This document shows, piece by piece, positions 8,171-16,564 of a DNA stretch of 64,000 nt (position 1 is the stretch's first letter; every line of letters begins with the position of its first letter). A program made the translations under genes and the position numbers. The stretch spans positions 1 through 64,000 of the forward strand of contig NZ_JABWGX010000005.1 in assembly GCF_021730435.1 (NCBI RefSeq), given 5' to 3'. Below the pieces are notes generated by a model. The model was not told the DNA's origin, ran no database searches, and worked only from the letters and a program-made list of their open reading frames with translations. Source of the DNA: Xanthobacter agilis (GTDB lineage: Bacteria; Pseudomonadota; Alphaproteobacteria; Rhizobiales; Xanthobacteraceae).

Positions 8171-9424
8171 TCAGGGCGTGAAGGCGCCGACGAAGGTGTC
8201 GCGCCCTCCGGCCTTGGCCGCATAGAGGCGCTTGTCGGCCATGCCGAGCAGATCCGTCAAGGTCTCGCCGTCTTCCGGCGCGGTGGCGACGCCGATGGAG
8301 AGGGTAAGCGCGGGCACCCCCTCGGGCAGTTCGAGGGCGGCGATGCGATCGCGCAGCATGGCGGCAAGCGCCATGGCGCCCGCGTGGTCGACGCCGGGCG
8401 CGAAGGCGGCGAACTCGTCGCCGCCGTAGCGCACCACATAGTCCGACTGCCGCAGGCCATCGTTGAGGGTCTCGGCCACCCGCCGCAGCACCTGGTCGCC
8501 CACCGGGTGCCCGAAGCGGTCGTTCACCTCTTTGAAATTGTCGATGTCGACCAGCAGCAGGCTCATGGGCCGGTGGGCGGTCCGCGCCAGGGTGATGAGG
8601 TCCCGCCCCACCGGCTCGAACTGACCGCGATGCAGCACCTGGGTGAGCGGATCGCGGCGCGCGGCGCGGCTCAAGTCCTCATAACGCTGGCGGTAAGTGA
8701 GGATGCCGAACACATCGCGGAGCCGGCGCGGCGCGACCTGCGCGATCATCTCGAAACGCTTGAGGTAAACAGCCAGGAGAAACGCATAGAGCGCCGCCGC
8801 CACCAGCTTGCCGATCCAGCCCCCGAGCCCCGCCGAAAACGGCACGCCAACGCTGAGGTGCAGCACCGCGAAGAAGCCCGCCTGATCGAAGGTGAGGACC
8901 ACCGCCAGGGTCAGCCAGATCACCAGGACCGGCCATTTGTTGAGCTGTCGCGACAGCCGTTCGTAGATGAGGATCATGGCGATGCAATCCGCGAACAGCA
9001 GCGCCGTGCCCCACAGCATCAGCCCGCCGATCTGGTCCATGAAGGCAAGGTCGCTCGTCGCCGGCTGGGGACTGCCGGGAAGCTCCAGCCTGAGGATTGA
9101 CACCAAAGCGACGAGGATCGCGTTGCCCAGAAGCAGGCCATAGATGGGCTGGCGCGCGACTTCCGCGTCTTCGCGGATGTATACCAGAAGCAGCAGTGCA
9201 AGCTTACCCGAAAACATCACCACCGAGCCGGGCGACAAGGATATTCCGAACGGTAGAGAGAGGTATAAAGATGCGGCAAGGTAGGTCTCCATGAAATGGA
9301 GACTGCCCAGGGCGCAAAAGAACGTGCCGATGCCGAGTGTCGCGCGCAGGCGGAATAGCGCCAGCATCGCCCCGAAATAGACGAGGAGCGCGATGACCAG
9401 CAGGGGGATGGTGAACAGGGCCAT
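8171..9424 (-). CDS. Membrane-anchored diguanylate cyclase (GGDEF)
   Basis: This 417-residue protein probably makes cyclic di-GMP from two GTP. The first 240 or so residues hold about seven hydrophobic segments, a membrane sensor module of no named family that I recognise. The GGDEF domain fills the C-terminus: VDIDNFKEVNDRFGHPVGD for metal and base binding, and an intact RYGGDEF active site. The RQSD five residues before it is an intact allosteric I-site, so product inhibition is expected. A longer frame runs to 9697 but would overlap the uvrD end and add Arg/Ser-rich non-conserved sequence. I chose the ATG at 9424 because it begins directly at the first membrane segment (MALFTIPLL). Confidence 0.9.
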   Translation of the reverse strand: MALFTIPLLVIALLVYFGAMLALFRLRATLGIGTFFCALGSLHFMETYLAASLYLSLPFGISLSPGSVVMFSGKLALLLLVYIREDAEVARQPIYGLLLGNAILVALVSILRLELPGSPQPATSDLAFMDQIGGLMLWGTALLFADCIAMILIYERLSRQLNKWPVLVIWLTLAVVLTFDQAGFFAVLHLSVGVPFSAGLGGWIGKLVAAALYAFLLAVYLKRFEMIAQVAPRRLRDVFGILTYRQRYEDLSRAARRDPLTQVLHRGQFEPVGRDLITLARTAHRPMSLLLVDIDNFKEVNDRFGHPVGDQVLRRVAETLNDGLRQSDYVVRYGGDEFAAFAPGVDHAGAMALAAMLRDRIAALELPEGVPALTLSIGVATAPEDGETLTDLLGMADKRLYAAKAGGRDTFVGAFTP

Positions 9425-9599
9425 GGGGTTGCGCGCATCACCGTGCGACCCGGCGCCATCGCCGCTCGCAGGAGAGAAAAAAGGGGTACACCGTCCGCCG
9501 TTCCCCCGGTTGGCGGGCGCCGTCATGCCGGGCAACCTGCGAACTAAGCCACCATGACGCTGCAAAAGACAAGCAGGCCCAGCCCGGCGGGACCCGCGC

Positions 9600-12137
9600 T
9601 CAGGCTTTTTCGATGAAGGTTTCCAGAACCCGCTTCTCACCGGCCTTGTCGAATTGGACCGTGAGCTTGTTGCCGTCGATGCCTGTGATCTCGCCATAGC
9701 CGAACTTGACGTGGAACACCCGCTCGCCCCGGCTGAAGGTGGAGGGCGCGCCGGTGGACGAGGCCACCAGTGTGCCTTCGATCAGCGGCGGGCTCCCGTG
9801 AGTGCTCCCATGAGTGCTTCCATGGGCGCCGCGGGCTCCGCCACGCCCGGCGCCAACATTGCCGGCGCCAGCATTGAAGCCGCCCTCGCGCTGGCTTTGC
9901 GCCCGCTGCCAGCCGGGGGTCGAGTAGGACGAACTTCCGAAGGAGCCGCCCGCGCGGTCGAACCGGCTCTCGCCATAGCTTGATCCGCCATAGCCGGAGC
10001 CGCCCCAGCCCATGCCGCCACGGCTCTCTTCCACCTTGACATGGGAGTCCGGCAGCTCGTCGAGGAAGCGGCTCGGCAGGGTCGAGTTCCACAGGCCGTG
10101 GATGCGCCGGTTGGAGGCGAAATAGATGCGCGCCGAGGCGCGCGCCCGCGTGATGCCCACATAGGCGAGGCGGCGTTCTTCCTCGAGCCCGGCCTTGCCC
10201 TGGTCGTCCAGCGCCCGCTGGTGGGGGAACAGGCCCTCCTCCCAGCCGGGGAGGAAGACGGTATCGAACTCCAGGCCCTTGGCGGAGTGCAGCGTCATCA
10301 CCTGCACCGCGTCTTCGCCGGCGCCGTTGTCGACATCCATCACCAGGGAAATGTGCTCCAGGAAGCCGCCGAGATTCTCGAACGGCTCCATGGAGCGCAC
10401 CAGCTCCTTCAGGTTCTCGAGCCGTCCGGCCGCTTCCGCCGAGCGGTCTTTCTGCCACATCTCCGTATAGCCGCTCTCGTCGAGCACGATCTCGGCCAAT
10501 TCGGTGTGCGAGAGCACGCGGGACTGCTCGCGCCAGCGTGCGAACATGTCCAGGAGGCCGCGCAAGGTGGAACGCACCTTGGGCTTCAGCTCCTCGCTCT
10601 CGGTAAGTACGCGCACCGCATCCTGGAGCGGCACGCGGGCGGCGCGGGCGACATCGTGAATCTGCTTCAAGGTGGCATCGCCGATGCCGCGCTTGGGCAC
10701 GTTCACGATGCGCTCGAACGCGAGATCGTCGGAACCGGAATTGACGCAGCGCAGATAGGCCAGCGCATCGCGGATCTCGGCCCGCTCGTAGAAGCGCGGG
10801 CCGCCGATGACCCGATAGGGCAGGCCGAGGGTGACGAAGCGGTCTTCGAACTCGCGCATCTGGAACGAGGCGCGCACCAGAATGGCGATCTGCGAGAGCG
10901 GGTGGCCGGCGCGCTGGAGGGCCTCGATCTCGTCGCCGATGGCGCGCGCTTCCTCGCCTGAATCCCAGGCGCCGGTGACGGTGACGCGCTCGCCATCGTC
11001 TCCTTCCGAGAACAGGGTCTTGCCGAGCCGCCCCTCGTTATGGGCGATGAGGTGGGACGCGGCGGCCAGGATATGGCCGGTGGAGCGGTAGTTGCGTTCC
11101 AGCCGGATCACGGCGGCGCCGGGGAAATCGCTCTCGAAGCGCAGGATGTTGTCCACCTCGGCGCCGCGCCAGCCATAGATCGACTGGTCGTCGTCGCCCA
11201 CGCAGCACACGTTTTTCGAGCCCTGGGCGAGAAGTCGCAGCCACAGATATTGGGCGACGTTGGTGTCTTGATACTCGTCCACCAGCAGATATTTGAACTT
11301 GCGGTGGTATTCGGCGAGCACGTCGGGATTTTCGCGGAACAGGCGGATGCCTTCCAGCAGCAGGTCGCCGAAGTCCACGGCGTTGAGCGCCTTCAACCGC
11401 GCCTGATAGGCGGCATAGAGGGTTCCGCCCTTGCCGTTGGCGAACACGGCCCCCTCGCCGGCCGGCACGTCCTTCGGCGACAGGCCGCGGTTTTTCCAAC
11501 CGTCGATGGTGGCGGCGAGCAGGCGCGCCGGCCAGCGCTTGTCATCGATGTTCTCGGCGGTCAGCAACTGCTTCAACAGGCGGATCTGGTCGTCGGTGTC
11601 GAGGATGGTGAAGCCGCTTTTCAGCCCCACCAATTCGTGGTGACGCCGCAGGATGCGCACGCCGATGGCGTGGAAGGTGCCGAGCCAGGGCATGCCCTCC
11701 ACCAGATCGCCGACCATGGTGCCGATTCGGTCCTTCATCTCCCGCGCCGCCTTGTTGGTGAAGGTGACGGCCAGGATCTGGGACGGATAGGCGCGCCCGG
11801 TGGCGAGGATGTGGGCGATGCGGGTGGTGAGCACGCGGGTCTTGCCGGTGCCGGCGCCGGCCAGCACCAGCAGCGGGCCTTCCAGGGTCTCCACCGCCGC
11901 GCGCTGCTCGGGATTGAGGCCGGAAAGATAGGGGGTCTCCGGCGCGGCCGGAGCCGCCCCCGCCAGCGCCCGCGCGGCGATGCCACCGGGCCGCGGGGAG
12001 GGACTGTCGGGCGCCGGTTCGGCCGGATGCCGGCGCGATAGGGGCAACTGGGTCAAGGGCACTGTCTCGCGGGAGCGTGATTCTCTGTCGAGAACAAAAT
12101 GGCACTCAATCACGGCGATTGCGAGGGCGCCCGACAT
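9600..12137 (-). CDS. uvrD: ATP-dependent DNA helicase UvrD/PcrA
   Basis: This superfamily 1A 3'-5' helicase acts in nucleotide-excision and mismatch repair and in clearing stalled replication. Visible motifs are LAGAGTGKTRVLTTRI (Walker A), TFTNKAAREMKDRI (Ia), LLVDEYQDTN (II), GDDDQSIYGWRGA (III), RLERNYRST (IV), VMTLHSAKGLEFDTVFLPGWEEG (V) and AYVGITRA (VI). After motif VI comes a Gly/Ser/His-rich linker, then a Tudor-like tail beginning RGERVFHVKFGYGEI that in PcrA contacts RNA polymerase. The start is uncertain. The longest frame (to 12269) would overlap the small membrane-protein gene; I chose the ATG at 12137, giving 845 residues, and a GTG at 12060 is possible. Confidence 0.95.
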   Translation of the reverse strand: MSGALAIAVIECHFVLDRESRSRETVPLTQLPLSRRHPAEPAPDSPSPRPGGIAARALAGAAPAAPETPYLSGLNPEQRAAVETLEGPLLVLAGAGTGKTRVLTTRIAHILATGRAYPSQILAVTFTNKAAREMKDRIGTMVGDLVEGMPWLGTFHAIGVRILRRHHELVGLKSGFTILDTDDQIRLLKQLLTAENIDDKRWPARLLAATIDGWKNRGLSPKDVPAGEGAVFANGKGGTLYAAYQARLKALNAVDFGDLLLEGIRLFRENPDVLAEYHRKFKYLLVDEYQDTNVAQYLWLRLLAQGSKNVCCVGDDDQSIYGWRGAEVDNILRFESDFPGAAVIRLERNYRSTGHILAAASHLIAHNEGRLGKTLFSEGDDGERVTVTGAWDSGEEARAIGDEIEALQRAGHPLSQIAILVRASFQMREFEDRFVTLGLPYRVIGGPRFYERAEIRDALAYLRCVNSGSDDLAFERIVNVPKRGIGDATLKQIHDVARAARVPLQDAVRVLTESEELKPKVRSTLRGLLDMFARWREQSRVLSHTELAEIVLDESGYTEMWQKDRSAEAAGRLENLKELVRSMEPFENLGGFLEHISLVMDVDNGAGEDAVQVMTLHSAKGLEFDTVFLPGWEEGLFPHQRALDDQGKAGLEEERRLAYVGITRARASARIYFASNRRIHGLWNSTLPSRFLDELPDSHVKVEESRGGMGWGGSGYGGSSYGESRFDRAGGSFGSSSYSTPGWQRAQSQREGGFNAGAGNVGAGRGGARGAHGSTHGSTHGSPPLIEGTLVASSTGAPSTFSRGERVFHVKFGYGEITGIDGNKLTVQFDKAGEKRVLETFIEKA

Positions 12138-12157
12138 GAGGCCACAGGGGCCGCTCG

Positions 12158-12391
12158 TTATTTCAGCAGGTCCATGGCGCCGTCCCTGCGCCAGGTGCGG
12201 GCGCGCAGCCGCGGCGCGAGCCACCACGACAGCGGCATCGACACCAGCGCGGTGCCCGCGACCACCCACGGCATCAGGCTCATGGCCTCGCGCGAGAAGG
12301 GGGAGAGCAGCAGCACCAAGGTGGCGGCGAAGAATGCCAGCGCCTGGATCATCAGGAAGAGCATGGCCGAAATCTGAAGTCGCACGGACAT
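12158..12391 (-). CDS. Small two-helix membrane protein
   Basis: This 77-residue protein has two hydrophobic segments (about residues 9-30 and 38-58) separated by PFSREAMSLMP, and a basic C-terminal tail RLRARTWRRDG. It lies between the cupin gene and uvrD on the same strand, with 20 bp to the chosen uvrD start, so it may be cotranscribed with uvrD. Similar short unnamed membrane proteins beside uvrD occur in related bacteria to my recollection, but I cannot name a function. Confidence 0.7.
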   Translation of the reverse strand: MSVRLQISAMLFLMIQALAFFAATLVLLLSPFSREAMSLMPWVVAGTALVSMPLSWWLAPRLRARTWRRDGAMDLLK

Positions 12392-12471
12392 GACGTTTTT
12401 CCTTATCCGAAAATCAGGTCTCGGAAGGAAACAAGCCGGGCGTCCCATAGGTTCCCGCCGGCAGGGGCGGC

Positions 12472-12837
12472 TCAGAGGATGCCGCCGTCGATGTCTCCGG
12501 GCACGCCCCCGGCCGTCGGCTTCGGCAGGTGCACCACATAGAATTTGCGCACCGGCGTCACGTTGCGCCAGGTGCCGCTGAAGCCGGAGGGGATGAGGAA
12601 GGACTCTCCCGCCTGATACACCTCCATGTGCCCGGAGGCGTCGGTGAGCTCCACCGTGCCTTCCAGGAGCACGCAGAATTCGTCCTCTTCGTAATGGACG
12701 GAAAGGGTCGAGCTTTCCGAGCCCCAGAAGCCGGCGGAGAAGGCGCCGGTTGTGTCTTGATACCACTCGTGGACCGTGGTGGCCGAGGCCGGGTCCACAT
12801 GGGGCGCGGGGTTGAAGCGGATCGAGCGGAGCGTCAT
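12472..12837 (-). CDS. Single-domain cupin protein
   Basis: This 121-residue protein is a compact beta-barrel cupin of the DUF861/Cupin_3 type. The two cupin motifs are visible around YEEDEFCVLLEGTVEL (about 49-64) and YQAGESFLIPSGFSGTWRN (about 74-92). The usual metal-binding histidines are mostly replaced, with EEDEF in place of HxHxxxE, so metal-dependent catalysis is doubtful and a binding or sugar/ureidoglycolate-like role is equally possible. A longer frame runs into the MFS gene region; the ATG at 12837 starts the conserved part. Substrate unknown. Confidence 0.82.
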   Translation of the reverse strand: MTLRSIRFNPAPHVDPASATTVHEWYQDTTGAFSAGFWGSESSTLSVHYEEDEFCVLLEGTVELTDASGHMEVYQAGESFLIPSGFSGTWRNVTPVRKFYVVHLPKPTAGGVPGDIDGGIL

Positions 12838-12923
12838 GGCGATCTCGGCGCAGTGGGTGCGATGTTCCAGCCTAATCCTTGGCCGAGGATTCCGGCGCGG
12901 GCAAGGACAAGCCATGGCCGGGC

Positions 12924-14300
12924 TCAGGCGCGGCCGGGCCGGGGCACGCCGCGCAGGCCGGCAATGAGCCATGCGCCGAGCCCGAAGAACACCAGCAGCA
13001 CCCCCACGCCTGCCCGCTGGCTGGCGGTGATTGCCGTCACCACCGCGACCGTGGTGGGTGCGGCGAAGGAGGTGATGCGGCCCGATAGGGCGAACAGGCC
13101 GAAGCATTCGGCCAGATGCTCCGGCGGCGCGAGCCTCACCAGCAGGGTGCGGGATGCGGCCTGAAGCGGCCCCGCCACCGCACCGATGAGCAGGCCGAGG
13201 CCGAGATAGGCGCGCTCCGGAACGGTGGCGAACAGGCCGGTGCCCGGCGCCGTGGGCACGAGGCCGAACAATAGCGAGTCGCGGGCCAGCGACAGGAGGC
13301 CGACGCAGGCGACGATCAGGCACCCGAGCGCCACCAGGATGACGATGCGGGAGCCGAACCTGTCGTCCAGCCAGCCGCCGGCCAGGGCCCCCAGGGTGCC
13401 GGTGATGGTGAGCAGGATGCCGAAGATGCCGATCTCCACGGAGCCCCAGCCGAACACGCCCGCGGCATAGATGCCGCCGAAGGCGAACAGGGCCACCAGC
13501 CCGTCGGCATAGATCATGTTGCCGATCAGGAAGCGCGCCAGCATCGGCCGGGTCCGCAGGCGCGGCAGCAGGGCGCGGATTCGGGAAAGGCCGGTCTTGG
13601 CGGCGACTGTCATGGGCATGGCCGCGGGCGGGTCGGGCACCAGCAGGAACAGGGGCAGCACCAGCACCGCGAACCACACGGCGGTGAACGGACCGGACAG
13701 GCGGTCGCCCTGCCGCGTGGCGGCATCGAGCCCAAAGGCCGGCGGCGCCCCGAGCAGGGTCAGCCCGGTGTCGGGCCGGGTGGAGAAGAAGGCGAGCATC
13801 ACCGCCAGCGACACCAGCCCGCCGAAATAGCCCGCCGCCCAGCCGATGCCGGACAGCCGTCCGAGCCGCTCGGGCGGCGCGAGGTTTGGCATCATCGCAT
13901 TGTTGAACACCGTGGCGAACTCGACCCCGATGGTGCCCACCGCGAACGCGACGAGGATCAGCGGGATGCGGCTTTCGTCACCGGGCGTGGCGAACCACAG
14001 CAGGCCGGAGCCGATCATCAGCATGGCGCCGAACAGGGCGATCCACGGCTTGCGTCGGCCCGAAGCATCGGCGACGGCGCCCAGCACCGGCGAGCAGAAG
14101 GCGATGAAAAGTCCCGCCGCGCCGGTGGCAAAGCCCCACAGCGCCTGCCCTTCCGCCGGGGTCGGCGCCACCGCGGAGGCGAAATAGGGGGCGAAGATGA
14201 AGGTGGTGATGAGCGTGAAATAAGGCTGGCACGCCGGGTCGAACAGGATCCAGCCAAGCGTCGCCCGTCGTCTTTCGGAATCAGTAAAGATCGGGAGCAT
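12924..14300 (-). CDS. MFS transporter, UMF1/Atg22-like
   Basis: This 458-residue membrane protein has about 12 transmembrane segments and looks like the UMF1 branch of the major facilitator superfamily, related to yeast Atg22. N-terminal ILFDPACQPYFTLITTFIFAPYFAS and the loop GAVADASGRRKPWI match the first helix and the 2-3 loop of that branch, and NAMMPNLAPPERLGRLSGIGWAAGYFGG the fifth. The substrate is unknown; amino-acid efflux is suggested for Atg22 homologues. It reads toward the cupin gene with 86 bp between, so coexpression is possible. The opposite side is a 273-bp divergent promoter region shared with the GAF-PAS-GGDEF gene. Confidence 0.88.
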   Translation of the reverse strand: MLPIFTDSERRRATLGWILFDPACQPYFTLITTFIFAPYFASAVAPTPAEGQALWGFATGAAGLFIAFCSPVLGAVADASGRRKPWIALFGAMLMIGSGLLWFATPGDESRIPLILVAFAVGTIGVEFATVFNNAMMPNLAPPERLGRLSGIGWAAGYFGGLVSLAVMLAFFSTRPDTGLTLLGAPPAFGLDAATRQGDRLSGPFTAVWFAVLVLPLFLLVPDPPAAMPMTVAAKTGLSRIRALLPRLRTRPMLARFLIGNMIYADGLVALFAFGGIYAAGVFGWGSVEIGIFGILLTITGTLGALAGGWLDDRFGSRIVILVALGCLIVACVGLLSLARDSLLFGLVPTAPGTGLFATVPERAYLGLGLLIGAVAGPLQAASRTLLVRLAPPEHLAECFGLFALSGRITSFAAPTTVAVVTAITASQRAGVGVLLVFFGLGAWLIAGLRGVPRPGRA

Positions 14301-14573
14301 GAAAATAAAATTCTAGAGGGGAGGGGCTGACACACCAGTGTGATTTTTTGACCTTATACGAAAGGATTGTCGGCCGCGAGACATCGCAAGGGGTTTGTTC
14401 ATTATAAAGCGTGCTCCGCCTTGAACGCGCAGGGGGATTGCGTACATTTTCACCACTGACCCGCCATGGGCAACGTCTCACGGTGCACGAATGCCTGAAG
14501 GCCGCACCGGTGCTGCGGTCGGGGGAACGCCAAGTCGAACGGTGGGCGGCATCCAGGAAGTCCAGGCGCTGTT

Positions 14574-16013
14574 GTGTCGGCGCCAAGCGAAGGTCTTAAG
14601 GCCATGGGGCTGATTGTTCCTGAGCATGACAGTTCCCTTGCGGGTGAAGAGACGTGGCCACTGTTGAGGTTTGTCCGCCGCGCCCTCGGCATGGGGGCCG
14701 TGGTCCTCGCCCGCCCCGGCCGGCGGCTGCAGGTGGCGCACGCCGACGCGCGGATGGATGGGATGGTCGATGCGCCGCCGTTGTTCCAGGTGGCGGCCGC
14801 CTTGCGGCAGCGCCTGACCATCGACGACCTGCTCGACAGTCCCGCCTATCACGCCACGCGGATCGACGGCGCGGCGCAGCCGCTGCGCTTCTTCGCGAGC
14901 GCGCCTCTGGTTTCGTCGGCGGGAGCCGGTCTTGGCGCCCTGTGCGTGGTTGATCCGCAGCCGCGCGCCGGCGATGCCGGATTGACCCGGCAGATGGAGG
15001 AGGCCGCGCGGCTGCTGGTGCCGCTGCTGACGGCCGAAGCCGAAAGCGCGTCGGTGGCGGCGCTTCGTTTCGATCTCGCCCAGGCCGAAGGGGCCGCACG
15101 CCAGCATGCGGCGGCCGCGCGACGCTATAAGAAGATGTACGAACGGGCCTCGGCGTGCGGCAAGATCGGTGTGTGGGAGTTCGACTTTCGGACCCGCCAA
15201 CTGACCTGGACCGATGGGGTCTACGACATTTTCGGCGTGCCCCGTGGCACCCGGATCACGGGCGAGATCGCTTGGACGCTGTATGACCACGCCTCCCGCC
15301 GGGATCTGGAGCGCCTGCGCGAGCAGGCCATAGCAACCTGCGGGGGCTTCACCCTCGATGCGCGCATCCGCGACCTGCGGGGCGTCCTCAAATGGGTGCG
15401 CGTGAGTGGCGAGGTGGAGGCGGACGACGGGCAACCCGTGCGCATCTTCGGCCTCAAGCAGGATATCACCGCCGAACGGAGCCTGCGCGACCAGCTGCGC
15501 CGCCACACGGAGTGCGATGCCTTCACCGGCCTGTCCAGCCGGGTCATGCTCGAACAGGTCCTTGCCGAGGTGCGGGAAGGGTGCCCGCGCGCGTTGTTGC
15601 TCGTTGACCTCGACGGCTTCAAGGGGGTGAACGACAGCTTCGGGCGCAAGGTGGGCGATGCCTGTCTGCTGGAAGTGGCCACGCGGCTGCGGCGGGTGTT
15701 CCGGGGCATGGACCTGATCGCCAGGATCGGCAGCGACGCATTCGCGGTTCTGGCTCAGGGCCCGCAGGCGGTCGCTGAGCTGGAAGGGCGGGTCCATGCG
15801 GCGGCTGAAGCCATCAGCGCGCCCATTGCCGCGGACGGGCATGTCTTCAGCGTCGCCGCCGCGATCGGCATCGGCCGGACCGAGGGGCACGGGGCTGCCG
15901 ACGATCTGTTCGCCCAGGCGGATGCCGACCTGCGCGCGGCCCGGAACCGAGGCCGGAAACGCCCGTGCGGTGATGGCGAAGCATCGGCCGAACGCGAGAT
16001 CCGGCGCGCCTGA
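14574..16013 (+). CDS. GAF-PAS protein with degenerate GGDEF domain
   Basis: This 479-residue soluble protein has a GAF-like domain (about 25-150), a short helix/coiled segment (150-185), a PAS domain with PAC (about 190-305; GKIGVWEFDFRTRQLTWTDGVYDIFGV) and a GGDEF-type domain (about 315-460). The active-site signature is GSDAF (residues 386-390) instead of GG(D/E)EF, so cyclase activity is unlikely. The inhibitory site RxxD is kept as RGMD (377-380), five residues before it. This favours a c-di-GMP binding role over synthesis. The start is either the GTG at 14574 or the ATG at 14604; neither has a clear Shine-Dalgarno. It is divergent from the MFS gene. Confidence 0.85.
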   Translation: MSAPSEGLKAMGLIVPEHDSSLAGEETWPLLRFVRRALGMGAVVLARPGRRLQVAHADARMDGMVDAPPLFQVAAALRQRLTIDDLLDSPAYHATRIDGAAQPLRFFASAPLVSSAGAGLGALCVVDPQPRAGDAGLTRQMEEAARLLVPLLTAEAESASVAALRFDLAQAEGAARQHAAAARRYKKMYERASACGKIGVWEFDFRTRQLTWTDGVYDIFGVPRGTRITGEIAWTLYDHASRRDLERLREQAIATCGGFTLDARIRDLRGVLKWVRVSGEVEADDGQPVRIFGLKQDITAERSLRDQLRRHTECDAFTGLSSRVMLEQVLAEVREGCPRALLLVDLDGFKGVNDSFGRKVGDACLLEVATRLRRVFRGMDLIARIGSDAFAVLAQGPQAVAELEGRVHAAAEAISAPIAADGHVFSVAAAIGIGRTEGHGAADDLFAQADADLRAARNRGRKRPCGDGEASAEREIRRA

Positions 16014-16564
16014 GACCGGCACGGGGCCGAGAGCGCGGCGCCCGCGCTGGCTCGTCCCCTTTCTACGCTTTTTTCGTCGTTCCTTGGGAGCGGTTCGATC
16101 GCAGCGGGCGGCCCCATGTGTGTTGCCCTGCGCGCGATCCGGGTGTCGCGCTTTTCGCGAGGTCTGCGGCATTTATGCAATGTTAGCGTGTATTGCGTCT
16201 TGTCGTGGCGTGGGTTGTCTAGCTTCGGGAGCGGCCGAATAGCCCCGTTTGCCGGCGTTTCGTGAACTGGAAACCCGCGCAGTTCCTTGCGAGTCCGCCT
16301 GGAAGTGCTGGGATGTCCAGGTTTGGCGCCGCGATCACTGATGTTGGTCCGTTGTTGCGGAGCAATTGGCCCCCACGTTCAAGTCATGACAGATTCATGA
16401 CGCGCAACAATCAGTTACCTCTGTTTTTTTTTGACATCGACCATGATGTAATTGGATGTTGTTGTTCCCGTGGCTATGTCTCTGCGAGCTTTGATCGGTC
16501 CTGGCCCCTCAATTGCCGATGGGTGCCGACCGGGGTGCGTTGGCGGCAAGGGCGGGAGACGTGC
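16014..16564 (+). other. 551-bp gene-free region before the PhoU-like gene
   Basis: No convincing gene is present. Composition falls toward AT near 16380-16480, with a T-tract (16424-16432) running into TTGACA at 16431-16436, a possible -35 element without a good -10 partner. The reading frame of the next gene remains open upstream to 16262, but the sequence there is cysteine- and tryptophan-rich and unlike the rest of the protein. The region most likely holds the promoter of the two-gene unit 16565-20107. Confidence 0.45.

Noticed and set aside
9425-9697. Longer start for the diguanylate cyclase
   Set aside because: It would overlap the uvrD gene and add Arg/Ser/Pro-rich sequence before the first membrane segment.
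16262-16564. N-terminal extension of the PhoU-like gene to 16262
   Set aside because: The added 100 residues are rich in Cys, Trp and Ser, unlike the rest, and cross the likely promoter. The ATG at 16565 has a good ribosome-binding site.
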